Assembly: GCF_001613405.1 (NCBI RefSeq)
Contig: NZ_BDCH01000012.1
Span: 620,001 to 684,000 of the forward strand
Length of the DNA stretch: 64,000 nucleotides
Reading direction: 5' to 3'
Source: Nocardia crassostreae
Lineage (GTDB): Bacteria; Actinomycetota; Actinomycetes; Mycobacteriales; Mycobacteriaceae
The notes under the pieces were generated by a model. It did not search any database and was not told where the DNA came from. It saw nothing but the letters and a program-made list of their open reading frames with translations. The translations under genes and the position numbers were made by a program. Shown here one piece after another: positions 47,680 to 56,187 of the stretch. How positions within the stretch are numbered: the first letter of the stretch is position 1; each line of letters begins with the position of its first letter.

Positions 47680-48357
47680 ATGTTCACGAAGACTTTGTTC
47701 ACGAAGACCTACACGACGGTCATGGATTGGCAGCGCACCCTGCTGTACCGCGACGGCGCCTTGGAGAAGGTGCTGGCGCCGGGGCGGCACCGCTACGACG
47801 AGGAGCGCTGCATGCTGGTCTGCGTCGATATGCGGCCGCGACTGCTGCAGGTCACCGGCCAGGAACTGCTGACCAAGGACGGCTTGTCGCTGCGGGTGAG
47901 CTTCGCGGTGGACTGGGTCGTGACCGATCCGGTCGCCTTCACCACCGGCGCGCAGTACGCCGACAATGTGCTTTACGGCGCGGTGCAGGAGGCCGGGCGT
48001 GACATGGTCGCCGCGCACACCCTCGACGAGCTCGTCACCGATCGCGCACTGCTGGCCGGTGGGACCGCGCAGGTGGCGGCGGCCGTCGAGAATCTCGGTA
48101 TTCGCGTGAACGGAATGCGAGCCAAGGACCTCATGCTCCCGGGCGAGCTGCGCAAGGCCGCCCTGGAGACGGTCCTCGCTCGTGAGCGCGGCCGCGCCGA
48201 GCTGGAGCGGGCGCGCGCCGAGGCCGCGGCCCTGCGCTCGCTGGCCAATACCGCCAAGCTGCTCGACGACAACCCGGTCCTGCTGCGCCTGCGCACCCTG
48301 CAGGTCGCCGCCACGCCGGGCACCCAGGTGGTCCTGGACCCGCGTGAGCGGGCGTGA
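47680..48357 (+). CDS. SPFH/band-7 (slipin/stomatin-like) protein
   Basis: ATG 47680 follows GGGGAAGGAGATCGGGA; longer in-frame starts are unlikely. The 225-residue protein has a short N-terminal segment, then an SPFH domain: YRDGALEKVLAPGRHRYDEE, MRPRLLQVTGQELLTKDGLS, LRVSFAVDWVVTDPVAF, LGIRVNGMRAKDLMLPGELR and the EAxxR-like coiled coil ARERGRAELERARAEAAALR. It lacks an obvious TM helix. Slipins organise membrane microdomains and assemble rings. It lies between tRNA-Glu and smpB. Confidence 0.85.
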   Translation: MFTKTLFTKTYTTVMDWQRTLLYRDGALEKVLAPGRHRYDEERCMLVCVDMRPRLLQVTGQELLTKDGLSLRVSFAVDWVVTDPVAFTTGAQYADNVLYGAVQEAGRDMVAAHTLDELVTDRALLAGGTAQVAAAVENLGIRVNGMRAKDLMLPGELRKAALETVLARERGRAELERARAEAAALRSLANTAKLLDDNPVLLRLRTLQVAATPGTQVVLDPRERA

Positions 48358-48458
48358 CCGGGGCCGCGATCGCCCGGAGGTAGCGGCCTCCGGGCGACTC
48401 CCGGAATATTCGGTTGGCACGGGCCATTAATGTTGAGCGTTATGAAGGCGGTGTCTGT

Positions 48459-48935
48459 ATGAAAGAGAAGGGTCGCAAGGTTATCGCGACCAACCGCAAG
48501 GCGCGGCACCACTACGCGATCATCGACACCTATGAGGCGGGGATCGCGCTGGTGGGTACCGAGGTGAAGAGCCTGCGCGAGGGTAAAGCCTCACTGGTGG
48601 ATGCGCACGCCAGCATCGACGACGGCGAGGTCTGGCTGCGCAACCTGCACGTCCCCGAGTTCTCGCACGGGTCGTGGACCAACCACTCGCCGCGCCGCAC
48701 CCGCAAGCTACTGCTGCATCGCCGCGAGATCGACAAGCTGCTCGGCAAGACCAAGGAGTCGAGCTTGACCCTGGTCCCGCTGTCGATGTACTTCTCCGAC
48801 GGCAAGGTCAAGGTCGAACTGGCCCTCGCCCGAGGTAAGCAGGACTACGACAAGCGGCAGGATCAGCTGCGCCGCACCGTCGAGCGTGAGGTCACCCGCG
48901 AGGTCGGCCGCCGCATCAAGGGCATGAGCGGCTGA
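48459..48935 (+). CDS. smpB: SsrA-binding protein SmpB
   Basis: ATG 48459 gives 158 residues. The OB-fold core is recognisable: [52 protein letters not shown] and the C-terminal basic tail [19 protein letters not shown]. It binds tmRNA and takes it to stalled ribosomes. It stands just upstream of ssrA, the standard arrangement in Actinobacteria. Confidence 0.95.
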   Translation: MKEKGRKVIATNRKARHHYAIIDTYEAGIALVGTEVKSLREGKASLVDAHASIDDGEVWLRNLHVPEFSHGSWTNHSPRRTRKLLLHRREIDKLLGKTKESSLTLVPLSMYFSDGKVKVELALARGKQDYDKRQDQLRRTVEREVTREVGRRIKGMSG

Positions 48936-49060
48936 GGTGTTTGCCCTGGTAGCGGATCCGCCGGTCGACCCGCGAATATTGGGATGATCCGACGTTTGCG
49001 CAGTGTTACCATTGGTGTCCCGGTGAAAGCCGGGATCGTTCTGAATCAGTGAACGAAGAC

Positions 49061-49430
49061 GGGGCTGAACGGTTTCGACTGCGTACGTTGATTCAGGGGA
49101 AGCGTGTTGGTGCAGGCAGGAGACCACCGTATAAGCGTCGCTGTAACCCTATAAGCGCCGATTCTCATCAGCGCGACTACGCTCTCGCTGCCTAAGCAAC
49201 GGAGCGTGTCTGTCAGCCCGGGTTCGCCCTCGACCCGGTCCCTGGCATCAGCTAGAGGGCTCCACTGTCCGTCGCGGCCGCGGCGGCGGACAGGACACCC
49301 AACAGCGGCTGGGATCGTCATCTCGGCTTGTTCGCGTGACCGAGAGATCCGAGCAGAGGCATAGCGAACTGCACACGGAGAAGCCCTGAAGATGCGGCGG
49401 AGGACCCGGGTTCGATTCCCGGCAGCTCCA
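49061..49430 (+). ncRNA. ssrA: transfer-messenger RNA
   Basis: The 5' end GGGGCTGAACGGTTTCGACT and the 3' end GGGTTCGATTCCCGGCAGCT-CCA form the tRNA-like domain; GGGGCTG pairs with CAGCTCC (one G-T). The tag reading frame at 49157-49192 encodes ADSHQRDYALAA followed by TAA. The 370-base length is normal. CCA is not encoded. Together with SmpB it rescues stalled ribosomes. tmRNA 3' ends are frequent integration sites, and an accessory island starts immediately after it. Confidence 0.95.
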
Positions 49431-49432
49431 CT

Positions 49433-49473
49433 GAGGAGAGGCCCACACCCATCCAAGGTGTGGGCCTCTCCTC
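49433..49473. terminator. 17-bp perfect terminator hairpin after ssrA
   Basis: GAGGAGAGGCCCACACC (49433-49449) and GGTGTGGGCCTCTCCTC (49457-49473) form a 17-bp perfect stem with a 7-base loop. It ends the tmRNA transcript and overlaps the stop of the convergent island gene at 49472, so it may serve both strands. Confidence 0.88.
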
Positions 49474-50431
49474 ATTCTGCGGTATCTCCGGGTTTCGGAA
49501 CCCGCCAAACGATCGTCGGCTGTGAATCGATCGGCTGGCCTGGAGCGCCCACAACAATGTGGTCCACAAGGTAGAGCAGTACAAGCTTCTGGGCGTGGTC
49601 GGACATATTCCGCCAAGTTTGGTCGGACACGCCCAGAACCTCTTGTACGACATTCTGCTGCTGCTCCAGGAAGTCGATCTCGTCCCGCAGCGAAGGATCT
49701 ACTGTTGTTTCCGGAGCGCCTCGGAGCGCGTTGATCGACCGTGCAAGGATCGCTGGCTCCGAACGCAGACGCTGCAGGACCTGCTGGGACACAAACTCGT
49801 CGGCGAGGTCAGTGTCGATGCCATCGTGGGTATCCTCGTCGTCCATCCCTGCAATGTAGTTGCCGCGCAATGTATCCAACAATGTTCGCAAGAAGGTTTC
49901 GGGGCCAATCTCGGCGAGGGTTCGTAGATTGACCGCGATCCACTCCTCATCCGAAATGAGAGGTTCGTGCGGAAGCGCGAGGGACGGATCGATTTCGATG
50001 GCATAAATTGGGTTGATCATCAGCCGCGTGATGTCGTCCGGAACCCACTGGGTGCCATCGCCGCGGGTGCATTCGGGAGCGCCTGGATGGAGGATCAGCT
50101 CAGACAGGCCGTAGGTGCCGGTGTTGGCTGCCCGCCATAACGCTCGAAACCGATCGACCTCGATCTCTGGATGCCTCGGGTATACGCCGCAGACGGATAC
50201 GAGTGCGCGCACCAGTGTCTCGAGAACCTGCCATCGGGGAATGGCCTTGCCATGAAGGATCTTTCGGACCTGTTCGTGACTGAGGGTACCTGGACCATCC
50301 ACGTCGAGGCTGCTCAATCCCCGCAGTGATGGTGAGCCGGCTCGGCCATAAAGCTCATGGATGGCGACCAGTAGATCCCGGTGCGGCCCAGGAGGGACCG
50401 AAGCTTCCCCCGGAAGCGGTATCGGCGCCAT
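49472..50431 (-). CDS. HTH-containing protein of actinobacterial conflict-gene type
   Basis: ATG 50431 follows AAAGGTGTTCGGA; a GTG at 50440 is in frame. The 319-residue product begins IPLPGEASVPPGPHRDLLVA with IHELYGRAGSPSLRGLS, then SHEQVRKILHGKAIPRWQVL. This is the helix-turn-helix N terminus typical of actinobacterial NTPase/TPR and conflict-related genes. The C-terminal two thirds is acidic and helical with no recognised catalytic motif. It shows no amyloid-type motif like those at 53038 and 55381. It is the first gene of the island after ssrA. Confidence 0.75.
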   Translation of the reverse strand: MAPIPLPGEASVPPGPHRDLLVAIHELYGRAGSPSLRGLSSLDVDGPGTLSHEQVRKILHGKAIPRWQVLETLVRALVSVCGVYPRHPEIEVDRFRALWRAANTGTYGLSELILHPGAPECTRGDGTQWVPDDITRLMINPIYAIEIDPSLALPHEPLISDEEWIAVNLRTLAEIGPETFLRTLLDTLRGNYIAGMDDEDTHDGIDTDLADEFVSQQVLQRLRSEPAILARSINALRGAPETTVDPSLRDEIDFLEQQQNVVQEVLGVSDQTWRNMSDHAQKLVLLYLVDHIVVGAPGQPIDSQPTIVWRVPKPGDTAE

Positions 50432-50617
50432 TCCGAACACCTTTCGAAGTCAACTAACGTCAACCGGCGTGTCCCAACCAGGGATTTGCACCTGGCATTA
50501 CGGGTAGCTCGTCATCAACTGTCTTCCTCGAGGCGCCAGCACTGACTATAGATCCATGCAAACAAACCCTCGGCTGGCGGTGAAGGCCAGTCGCTCCGTG
50601 CCGTCCGGCGGTCTGCG

Positions 50618-50926
50618 ATGAGGCGCCCGAAGAACGTGCCAGCCAACCGCTTACGCCCTCGCATGATGCGAAGCAAGGTGAAACCGGAAGCAGCGTCGGC
50701 CGAGACCCGCTACGCCGATCGCGCACCGAACTCTCGGCTTGGGCTACTCGACACGGTGTTGACCGACCCTTGCCGGTTTCGCAGGGCTGCGCTATTGATC
50801 GTGCTCGTGGGCGTACTCGTGCTCGGGCTGATCGTCGTAGCGGGTCCGTTGGTTGTGGCTGCCGCAGCGGGTGCGATTGGTTCAGGCGCTGCGGTTGGGT
50901 CTCTCAAACGTGTGAGCAGAGGATGA
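50618..50926 (+). CDS. small single-TM basic protein
   Basis: The 102-residue frame has coding-like third-base composition. A basic N-terminal half (RRPKNVPANRLRPRMMRSKV) precedes a long hydrophobic helix (FRRAALLIVLVGVLVLGLIV) and a second weaker one. The ATG at 50618 has only a weak ribosome site. It lies alone on the plus strand in the island. No family could be assigned; the gene may be real but its function is unknown. Confidence 0.5.
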   Translation: MRRPKNVPANRLRPRMMRSKVKPEAASAETRYADRAPNSRLGLLDTVLTDPCRFRRAALLIVLVGVLVLGLIVVAGPLVVAAAAGAIGSGAAVGSLKRVSRG

Positions 50927-50981
50927 GTCCTGGAACAAGGCTGCGAACACCAATGCGACGTCGATTAGCCCGCGCAGGTAT

Positions 50982-52880
50982 TTATCGTTTCTTCTTTTTT
51001 CTTGATTTTGTTTTCGACTTGCCGCTCTTTTTTGACTTGCGAGTAGTTCTGCCTTGCTCTATCCATTCTATCTTCCCCTCTCCGATGGTTGCTGTCAGGC
51101 CGGTGCACAGCCATATCATTCCCGGAGCCAGGTCGATGTCGAAGAGTTCGTGCAGGTCGTTAAGGGTGAATTTCTTCCATGGCTTTCCGATCTTTTCCTC
51201 GAGTGTGGAGATCCCGGGGAGGCCCCAGATGGCCACTGCTACTGCGGCTGTAATGCCGCAGTAGTCGTCCTCGCCGAATTCTGCGTGTAACCAATGAATG
51301 GCCTGGGTTAGTTCGACTTCAGAGATTCCCCTTTGCTTCATCGAATTTAGCCAGATCAGAGGCTTTGTAACCAGCGTTTGTAGAATGACGGTCGTCTCTG
51401 GGTTGGCTTCGTCGATGTTGACCAAATTCTCAATGATTCTGCGCGGCGCTTCCGATTCCGCTGATCCGTCGAGTAACTCCTTGATTATGTGACGCCAGGT
51501 AAATGAGGCAAGTTCGACCGGGTTCATTTCTTGCAGCGCTCTGTGGTGCTCGACGGAAGCGTAAAATGCATCTTTCTCACTTTGGCTAAATAATTCTTGA
51601 TTATCTTCCGTGACAAGGTATCCAACCTCGCTGGCCGCAAAGGCGAAAGATGATATCCGCGGGTCGGAGGCGTTCTCTGCGATAGATTGCAACATTTTGG
51701 ACCAAGTGGTTTCCGCCATGGGGGTTGGAATCTCTTCGTCTGGGTCAAACAGTATCGGATCATCTGGATTTGGATCCCTTCCGAATTTTTCTCGGAAGAG
51801 TCTCCTAAGTTCTCGAAGGGCCTCTCTGGTTTCCGAATCCATTTGGACCATGCGTCCTGACCGGGTTCTCACCTGCTTGTGACCGAACTCGAAGGCGAGG
51901 GGTACGAGGTCGGTCCCAGGCTCGCTGTGCCAGCGTTTTGATTCGTCATCGACGCCAGTCATGAATTGGGGGAGTGCAAATAGGTGACTCAATGTCGTCG
52001 CAGGTTCGAGATCGTGCTCTGAAGCCAGCAGGATTGTATCTACAACGGCGGCAAATGGGGACTCCTGTTCGAGCCCGAGCGCCCATGCGTGGGCGCGGCC
52101 ACCCAGATCATCGACGGGCTCCTCATCCGAGGCGCAAAGGGATACGAACAGCGCTATGAGAAACGTCCAGCTATCTGTTCGAACCGGCAATCCGATCAAG
52201 TCGAGAAGGTACAGCCCGTCGCGCAGCTGTTCGGCGCAGGTGTCGTCGCTCACGGTCGTGGCATCGAGCGTGTTCATGAAATCGATTGCCAGGTTCTGGG
52301 AGTGCTCTGAAATCTCCGGCAGCGAGTGGCTCGCCGGAGGACAGCCACGGACGAAGCGAGCTTCGGCGAGCGCGTTCTCTGGCCGAAGCTCGACGGGGAT
52401 TTGTAGGTCGTCGAGGTGTGCGTCCTTCAGTGTGGAACACAGCGCGAGGAGAATTGAGCCGTCGTCTATCGGCATCCCATGGTGGTTGCTGAGATTCACC
52501 GCCGCGTCCACCAGTTCTCGGATCCCAGCCCAGAGCAATGTGTCACGGATGTGTCGTAACCAGGCCGTTCGGGCATTGCCGAACTCGCCGGCATCTCTGA
52601 ACTCTTTCGGATATGTACACCCCAGGACAACGAGATCGACCGGGTCTGTGTCGTGGAACCACTCTGGTCCATCATCGTTGACCTGGGCCAGTCCGATCGT
52701 TGCGTATCCGGTAGCGTAAGCGCCCGCGATGGTCGTCCGAGCTGACGGATCTGAAATCAGCTGTGTCAGATCTCTCGCCGCCGCGTCCTGGTCCAGTCCG
52801 CGTGGGCCGTTGAACGTAACGTCGTACTCGGGTGTGTGTGCCTTCGCGCGCCTGCTGCGTCCATGGCGTGAGTTACCCAC
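50982..52880 (-). CDS. large acidic protein of unknown function, island gene
   Basis: The 632-residue protein begins MGNSRHGRSRRAKAHTPEYD and ends in a very basic Lys/Arg tail (TRKSKKSGKSKTKSRKKKKR), with an acidic helical body. Residues about 355-395, LRELRRLFREKFGRDPNPDD and PILFDPDEEIPTPM, resemble a short module found in many actinobacterial hypothetical proteins (KFGRxPxPDDPxFFDPD). The 3' part is markedly AT-richer than its surroundings. It is divergent from the NTPase with 109 bases between starts, so the two may be co-regulated. Function unknown. Confidence 0.72.
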   Translation of the reverse strand: MGNSRHGRSRRAKAHTPEYDVTFNGPRGLDQDAAARDLTQLISDPSARTTIAGAYATGYATIGLAQVNDDGPEWFHDTDPVDLVVLGCTYPKEFRDAGEFGNARTAWLRHIRDTLLWAGIRELVDAAVNLSNHHGMPIDDGSILLALCSTLKDAHLDDLQIPVELRPENALAEARFVRGCPPASHSLPEISEHSQNLAIDFMNTLDATTVSDDTCAEQLRDGLYLLDLIGLPVRTDSWTFLIALFVSLCASDEEPVDDLGGRAHAWALGLEQESPFAAVVDTILLASEHDLEPATTLSHLFALPQFMTGVDDESKRWHSEPGTDLVPLAFEFGHKQVRTRSGRMVQMDSETREALRELRRLFREKFGRDPNPDDPILFDPDEEIPTPMAETTWSKMLQSIAENASDPRISSFAFAASEVGYLVTEDNQELFSQSEKDAFYASVEHHRALQEMNPVELASFTWRHIIKELLDGSAESEAPRRIIENLVNIDEANPETTVILQTLVTKPLIWLNSMKQRGISEVELTQAIHWLHAEFGEDDYCGITAAVAVAIWGLPGISTLEEKIGKPWKKFTLNDLHELFDIDLAPGMIWLCTGLTATIGEGKIEWIEQGRTTRKSKKSGKSKTKSRKKKKR

Positions 52881-52989
52881 CGGCGAGACCCCTTGTGTCG
52901 AACCTGCTGAACAATGGCGTAGACGGCAGCTATCGTATTCCCTACGGGCACTGGGTAAGTCGGAGCTTCAGAAAAAAGGAGCTGAGGGG

Positions 52990-54990
52990 TTGGAGCTGCC
53001 GAGCGCGGATGATCGCGTTGAGCGTGATGCGGTCCGCAACACCGTCGACGGGCTTGTGCAGGGGTCAGTGGTGCAGGCCAACCACGTTGCAGGGTCGATC
53101 TATGTTGGCAATGATGAGTCGAGATCCGCTGCCTACTTGGGAGAGCCGGACAATTGGCCGCTGACGGCGGAGTGGGACCCTATCCAGGCTGGTGTGCTGC
53201 GATCACGTCCTGGCGCTGACGACCGAGGTATCCCGCCCTACGTCCGCCGGGATATCGATGAGCAGCTGCGTTCAAGAATGACGGCCGCTTGCGATCATGG
53301 GGGCTTGGTCTATCTAGTAGGTTGTTCGGCGTCGGGGAAAACTCGGACTGCCTTCGAAGCGATGCTTGCAACCATGCCGGACTACCGGGTTGCTGCCCCG
53401 GTCACCGGGGCCGATCTTCCGGCGGTTCTCGAAACGATCTTGCAGAGGCAGATTCACTGCGTGCTGTGGCTGGATGATCTCGAAAGGTTCTTTGGTCCAG
53501 GAGAGTTGGACGCTACGATGCTGGCCGCATTTGTCCGGCTCCGGGTGCCGATTGTTGGGACGATACGTACGCCTCAATACGACCTCCTCAACCCGGGCTC
53601 GCGCAGCTCCCTTGATACAGCTGTAGATTCTTCGCCTGGACCGCGAGCGGGCATCGGGGCGCGAGTGCTCGCCATGGTGGAGCCGATTCTGCTTCCGAGG
53701 CTCTGGACCCAGAACGAGGTCGACGGTGCTGTCGGTGAGGTCGACGAACGCATTGCCGACGCAGTCGAGCATCACCGGTCGTACGGCATACCCGAGTACC
53801 TTGTGGCCGGCCCTTCGATTTGGTCTGAATGGCGGCGAGCATTTGAAATCGGTGGGCTTCCGAGAGGTGCGGCCCTAGTGTCTGCAGCTGTCGAGCTGGA
53901 ACGTGCCGGGTTGCCTGGGACATATTCTCAATCGTTGCTCGTCGACCTGCATGAAGCCTACCTAGAAGAGCAAGGTGGTTCACTGCTCCGCGCCGAGTCA
54001 CTGCCGGATGCCTTCATGTGGGCGGCCGAGGAGAGATTCGGTATCACAAGTCCACTACTTCCCATCGAAGATGGCCGGTGGCTCGTGTTCCAGTATCTGG
54101 TGGACCGCACGGAACAATCGTCCCCACGGTCTCCCGTCAAGGATCTGGTTTGGCAGCGGGCCGTAGAGCATGCAGCGAACGATCACGATGCGATGGGTGT
54201 GGCAGTGCGCGCAGCGACAGCTGCCACGGTCGTGTCTCTTCAAGTGGCCGAGCAGATTTGGCTTTCGAAGACCAGACATCCTGCTGTCGAGATAGCCACA
54301 ATCGCTGCATACAATCTAGGTGTTCTCTTGCTGGAGACCGATCGACCGACCGAAGCTCGGGCAATGTTTCTGCAATCCGCTGAGGGTGGAGAGCCCAGGG
54401 CTGCCTTCAATCTCAGCATTCTGCTCGATGAAGCGGGTGAGAAGGTCGAGGCGCTGGAATGGTGCCGGACGGCTGCGGAGGCAGGGTATACACAGGCTTG
54501 TTTCAGGCTTGGTTTCGAACTGGAGAGTCAGGGCGAAATCGAAGAGGCGGAGGCCTGGTATCGGCGAGGCGCTGAGCTGGGGGAGTACAGATGCGCAACC
54601 AACCTCGGAAATATCATGAGCGCCAGTGGGCGTCGTGACGAGGCGCAAACCTGGTATTCACGAGCGAACGAGCTCGGTGATTCTTATGCAACCTTCAATA
54701 TCGGTCTCTTCCACCATGACTCGGGACGGCTGGACCTCGCCACCCAGTGGTACACACGCGCCTCTGAACAAGGTTCGGCTGAAGCCGCACTGAATCTCGG
54801 CGTAATGAGGAGTATGGGTGGTGACCTGCTCGAGGCTGAGAAGTGGTACAGGCTGGCAGCAGACCGAGGATTGGCGGGAGCTGCGTTCACCTGGGGAACC
54901 TGTTCAGCGGCCTGGGGCGGGACAGAGACGCTGAAGAGTGGCATCGAAGGTCAGCAGAGGGTGGCCACTTCATCTCCATGCGCATTCTGA
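52990..54990 (+). CDS. P-loop NTPase with N-terminal amyloid-type motif and Sel1/TPR repeats (NLR-like)
   Basis: The start is TTG at 52990, behind AAAAGGAGCTGAGGGG; the longer frame overlaps the divergent gene. Residues 17-40 hold a short motif, NTVDGLVQGSVVQA then GSIYVG. The NTPase domain follows: P-loop GCSASGKT at 111-118, Walker B CVLWLDDLERF near 160, and PIVGTIRTPQYD as a sensor-like strand. From about residue 435 a Sel1/TPR array starts (YNLGVLLLETDRPTEARAMF, AAFNLSILLDEAG, AEAWYRRGAELGE). The frame breaks at 54889; restoring one A continues the repeats to 55391, about 800 residues in all. The layout is that of a bacterial NLR-like receptor. Confidence 0.8.
   Translation: MELPSADDRVERDAVRNTVDGLVQGSVVQANHVAGSIYVGNDESRSAAYLGEPDNWPLTAEWDPIQAGVLRSRPGADDRGIPPYVRRDIDEQLRSRMTAACDHGGLVYLVGCSASGKTRTAFEAMLATMPDYRVAAPVTGADLPAVLETILQRQIHCVLWLDDLERFFGPGELDATMLAAFVRLRVPIVGTIRTPQYDLLNPGSRSSLDTAVDSSPGPRAGIGARVLAMVEPILLPRLWTQNEVDGAVGEVDERIADAVEHHRSYGIPEYLVAGPSIWSEWRRAFEIGGLPRGAALVSAAVELERAGLPGTYSQSLLVDLHEAYLEEQGGSLLRAESLPDAFMWAAEERFGITSPLLPIEDGRWLVFQYLVDRTEQSSPRSPVKDLVWQRAVEHAANDHDAMGVAVRAATAATVVSLQVAEQIWLSKTRHPAVEIATIAAYNLGVLLLETDRPTEARAMFLQSAEGGEPRAAFNLSILLDEAGEKVEALEWCRTAAEAGYTQACFRLGFELESQGEIEEAEAWYRRGAELGEYRCATNLGNIMSASGRRDEAQTWYSRANELGDSYATFNIGLFHHDSGRLDLATQWYTRASEQGSAEAALNLGVMRSMGGDLLEAEKWYRLAADRGLAGAAFTWGTCSAAWGGTETLKSGIEGQQRVATSSPCAF
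53038..53109 (+). other. amyloid-signalling-like (BASS/RHIM-like) motif at NTPase N terminus
   Basis: Twenty-four codons encode NTVDGLVQGSVVQA, NHVA, GSIYVG. They align without gaps to the C terminus of the XRE protein at 55381-55452: identical at N, G, V, G, V, V, Q, G and I. The pattern G-x-V-x-G-x-VVQ is the pseudo-palindromic type seen in bacterial NLR-effector pairs. Confidence 0.75.
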
Positions 54991-55391
54991 GTCGGTCGGC
55001 TTATCAATCCGGTCGGGTGCCGGACGCTATCGACTGGCTGGAACAGGCTGCCGCACTTGGTGATTGCGATGCAGCGACGACGCTGGGTGAGATGTACATC
55101 GAGTTGGACAGGCTCGATGACGCGATACAACCCCTGACGATGGCCGCTGAGAGAGGCGCTCGTGACGCTATCTTCAACCTCGCGGTCTTGTATGCCAATC
55201 GCGGTGATGCTGAACAAGCCCAACGTTGGTTCCGGCAAGCGGCCGAGAATGGAGATATCGACGCAGTGGTTTCGCTTGCCCGCCTTCAGTTCGAGCGCGG
55301 CCGCGTGACATCGGCCATGTGGTGGGTTCGACGCGCCCGAACCTTGCGGTCCCGCGCGGCTATGGAGACCCCGTCGGCTAATGGAAGTTGA
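54891..55391 (+). pseudogene. frame-displaced C-terminal Sel1/TPR segment of the NTPase
   Basis: This frame continues the repeat array cut off at 54889: LGNLFSGLGRDRDAEEWHRR, DAIDWLEQAAALGDCDAATT, AIFNLAVLYANRGDAEQAQR and WFRQAAENGDIDAV. GCG TTC A-C CTG in place of GCG TTC AAC CTG would restore GAAFNLGNLF, a perfect repeat continuation. It has no ribosome site of its own. It ends 11 bases inside the convergent XRE gene's stop region. Confidence 0.75.
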
Positions 55392-55824
55392 TGTCGCCGT
55401 AGATTTTGCCAGTCTGAACGACATTTCCCGTCACCGATCCGGAGATCTCATTCGTGATGATGATCCCATCATCGGCAGACTGGATTGGTCCGGTGGCAGT
55501 TGTCTCTTGTGCACTTCGATCGTCTTCCATCCGGCGCTCCCAATCGCGAACCGATGGAGCTGGCTCCCCTGCCCATTGAGCCAATACCCGCCCGATAGCT
55601 GACAAGCGATCCAGGTCTCGGGGCAGAGACGCCCCTGTGGACCATGAGCTGATGGTCTGAGTCGGTACTCCGGATTGATCTGCGAGCCGCTTCTGGGAGA
55701 TGGCTTTGCCCGGTGCATCCTCGTGTGCTGAGTGTGTCCCAGCCTGCTCCCACAGCCGTGCGAGTTCGGCTAGGACCATCGAGTTGATGTGTGGTCCATG
55801 TGTTGGTCGGAACGGCCGTCCCAT
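55378..55824 (-). CDS. XRE helix-turn-helix protein ending in an amyloid-type motif
   Basis: The 148-residue protein starts at ATG 55824 behind GGAGGCAGCGC. Its HTH covers residues about 42-80 (ISQKRLADQSGVPTQTISSW, STGASLPRDLDRLSAIGRVL). A polar linker (EDDRSAQETTATGPIQSADD) leads to the C terminus NEISGSVTGNVVQT, GKIYGDINFH. The last 24 residues match the N-terminal motif of the NTPase on the opposite strand. Many such actinobacterial proteins end in a VVQAGxIxG motif. It is the candidate effector/adaptor partner of the NLR-like protein. Confidence 0.82.
   Translation of the reverse strand: MGRPFRPTHGPHINSMVLAELARLWEQAGTHSAHEDAPGKAISQKRLADQSGVPTQTISSWSTGASLPRDLDRLSAIGRVLAQWAGEPAPSVRDWERRMEDDRSAQETTATGPIQSADDGIIITNEISGSVTGNVVQTGKIYGDINFH
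55381..55452 (-). other. amyloid-signalling-like motif at XRE-protein C terminus
   Basis: Codons for NEISGSVTGNVVQT and GKIYGDINFH end the XRE protein. Effector-side BASS motifs sit at the C terminus and receptor-side motifs at the N terminus, as here. See the entry at 53038. Confidence 0.75.
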
Positions 55825-56009
55825 GCGCTGCCTCCAGCTGTTCTACCGGATCCGAGCCGGACTACGTTGGATATGTCTATGACCAGCAGGATAGCGGTGG
55901 CGCCGCAGGTCGGATCCGACTTCCGTTGTGTCACATGGCCTTCTTCCCACTAATCGGTGACGTGCTGGTCGCGAGCATGCGACCGGTCTCGAGACACGAG
56001 AGGTCACCT

Positions 56010-56186
56010 ATGATCCAGCTGAATGGATTCGTCTTCCACATCGCCCTGGCGAGTTCCTGTGCTGGAGCGCTGTACATCGTGACGGTTGCCGTTGTTTCCT
56101 TCGTTGCGGCGCTTTCGAGCGATCACCGACGCCGAGCCGACGCCCGCCGGGTTCTGGAGATCCTGCTGAGACGAACGCGTGGCTAG
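56010..56186 (+). CDS. small single-TM protein
   Basis: ATG 56010 follows ACGAGAGGTCACCT. The 58-residue product has a TM helix (IALASSCAGALYIVTVAVVS and FVAAL) followed by a basic tail (SSDHRRRADARRVLEILLRR). Small proteins of this form, with RRADARxVLxxLLRR tails, are common in nocardiae and mycobacteria, from memory. The longer upstream frame lacks support. It is the last gene-like element of the island's plus strand. Confidence 0.6.
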   Translation: MIQLNGFVFHIALASSCAGALYIVTVAVVSFVAALSSDHRRRADARRVLEILLRRTRG

Positions 56187-56187
56187 A

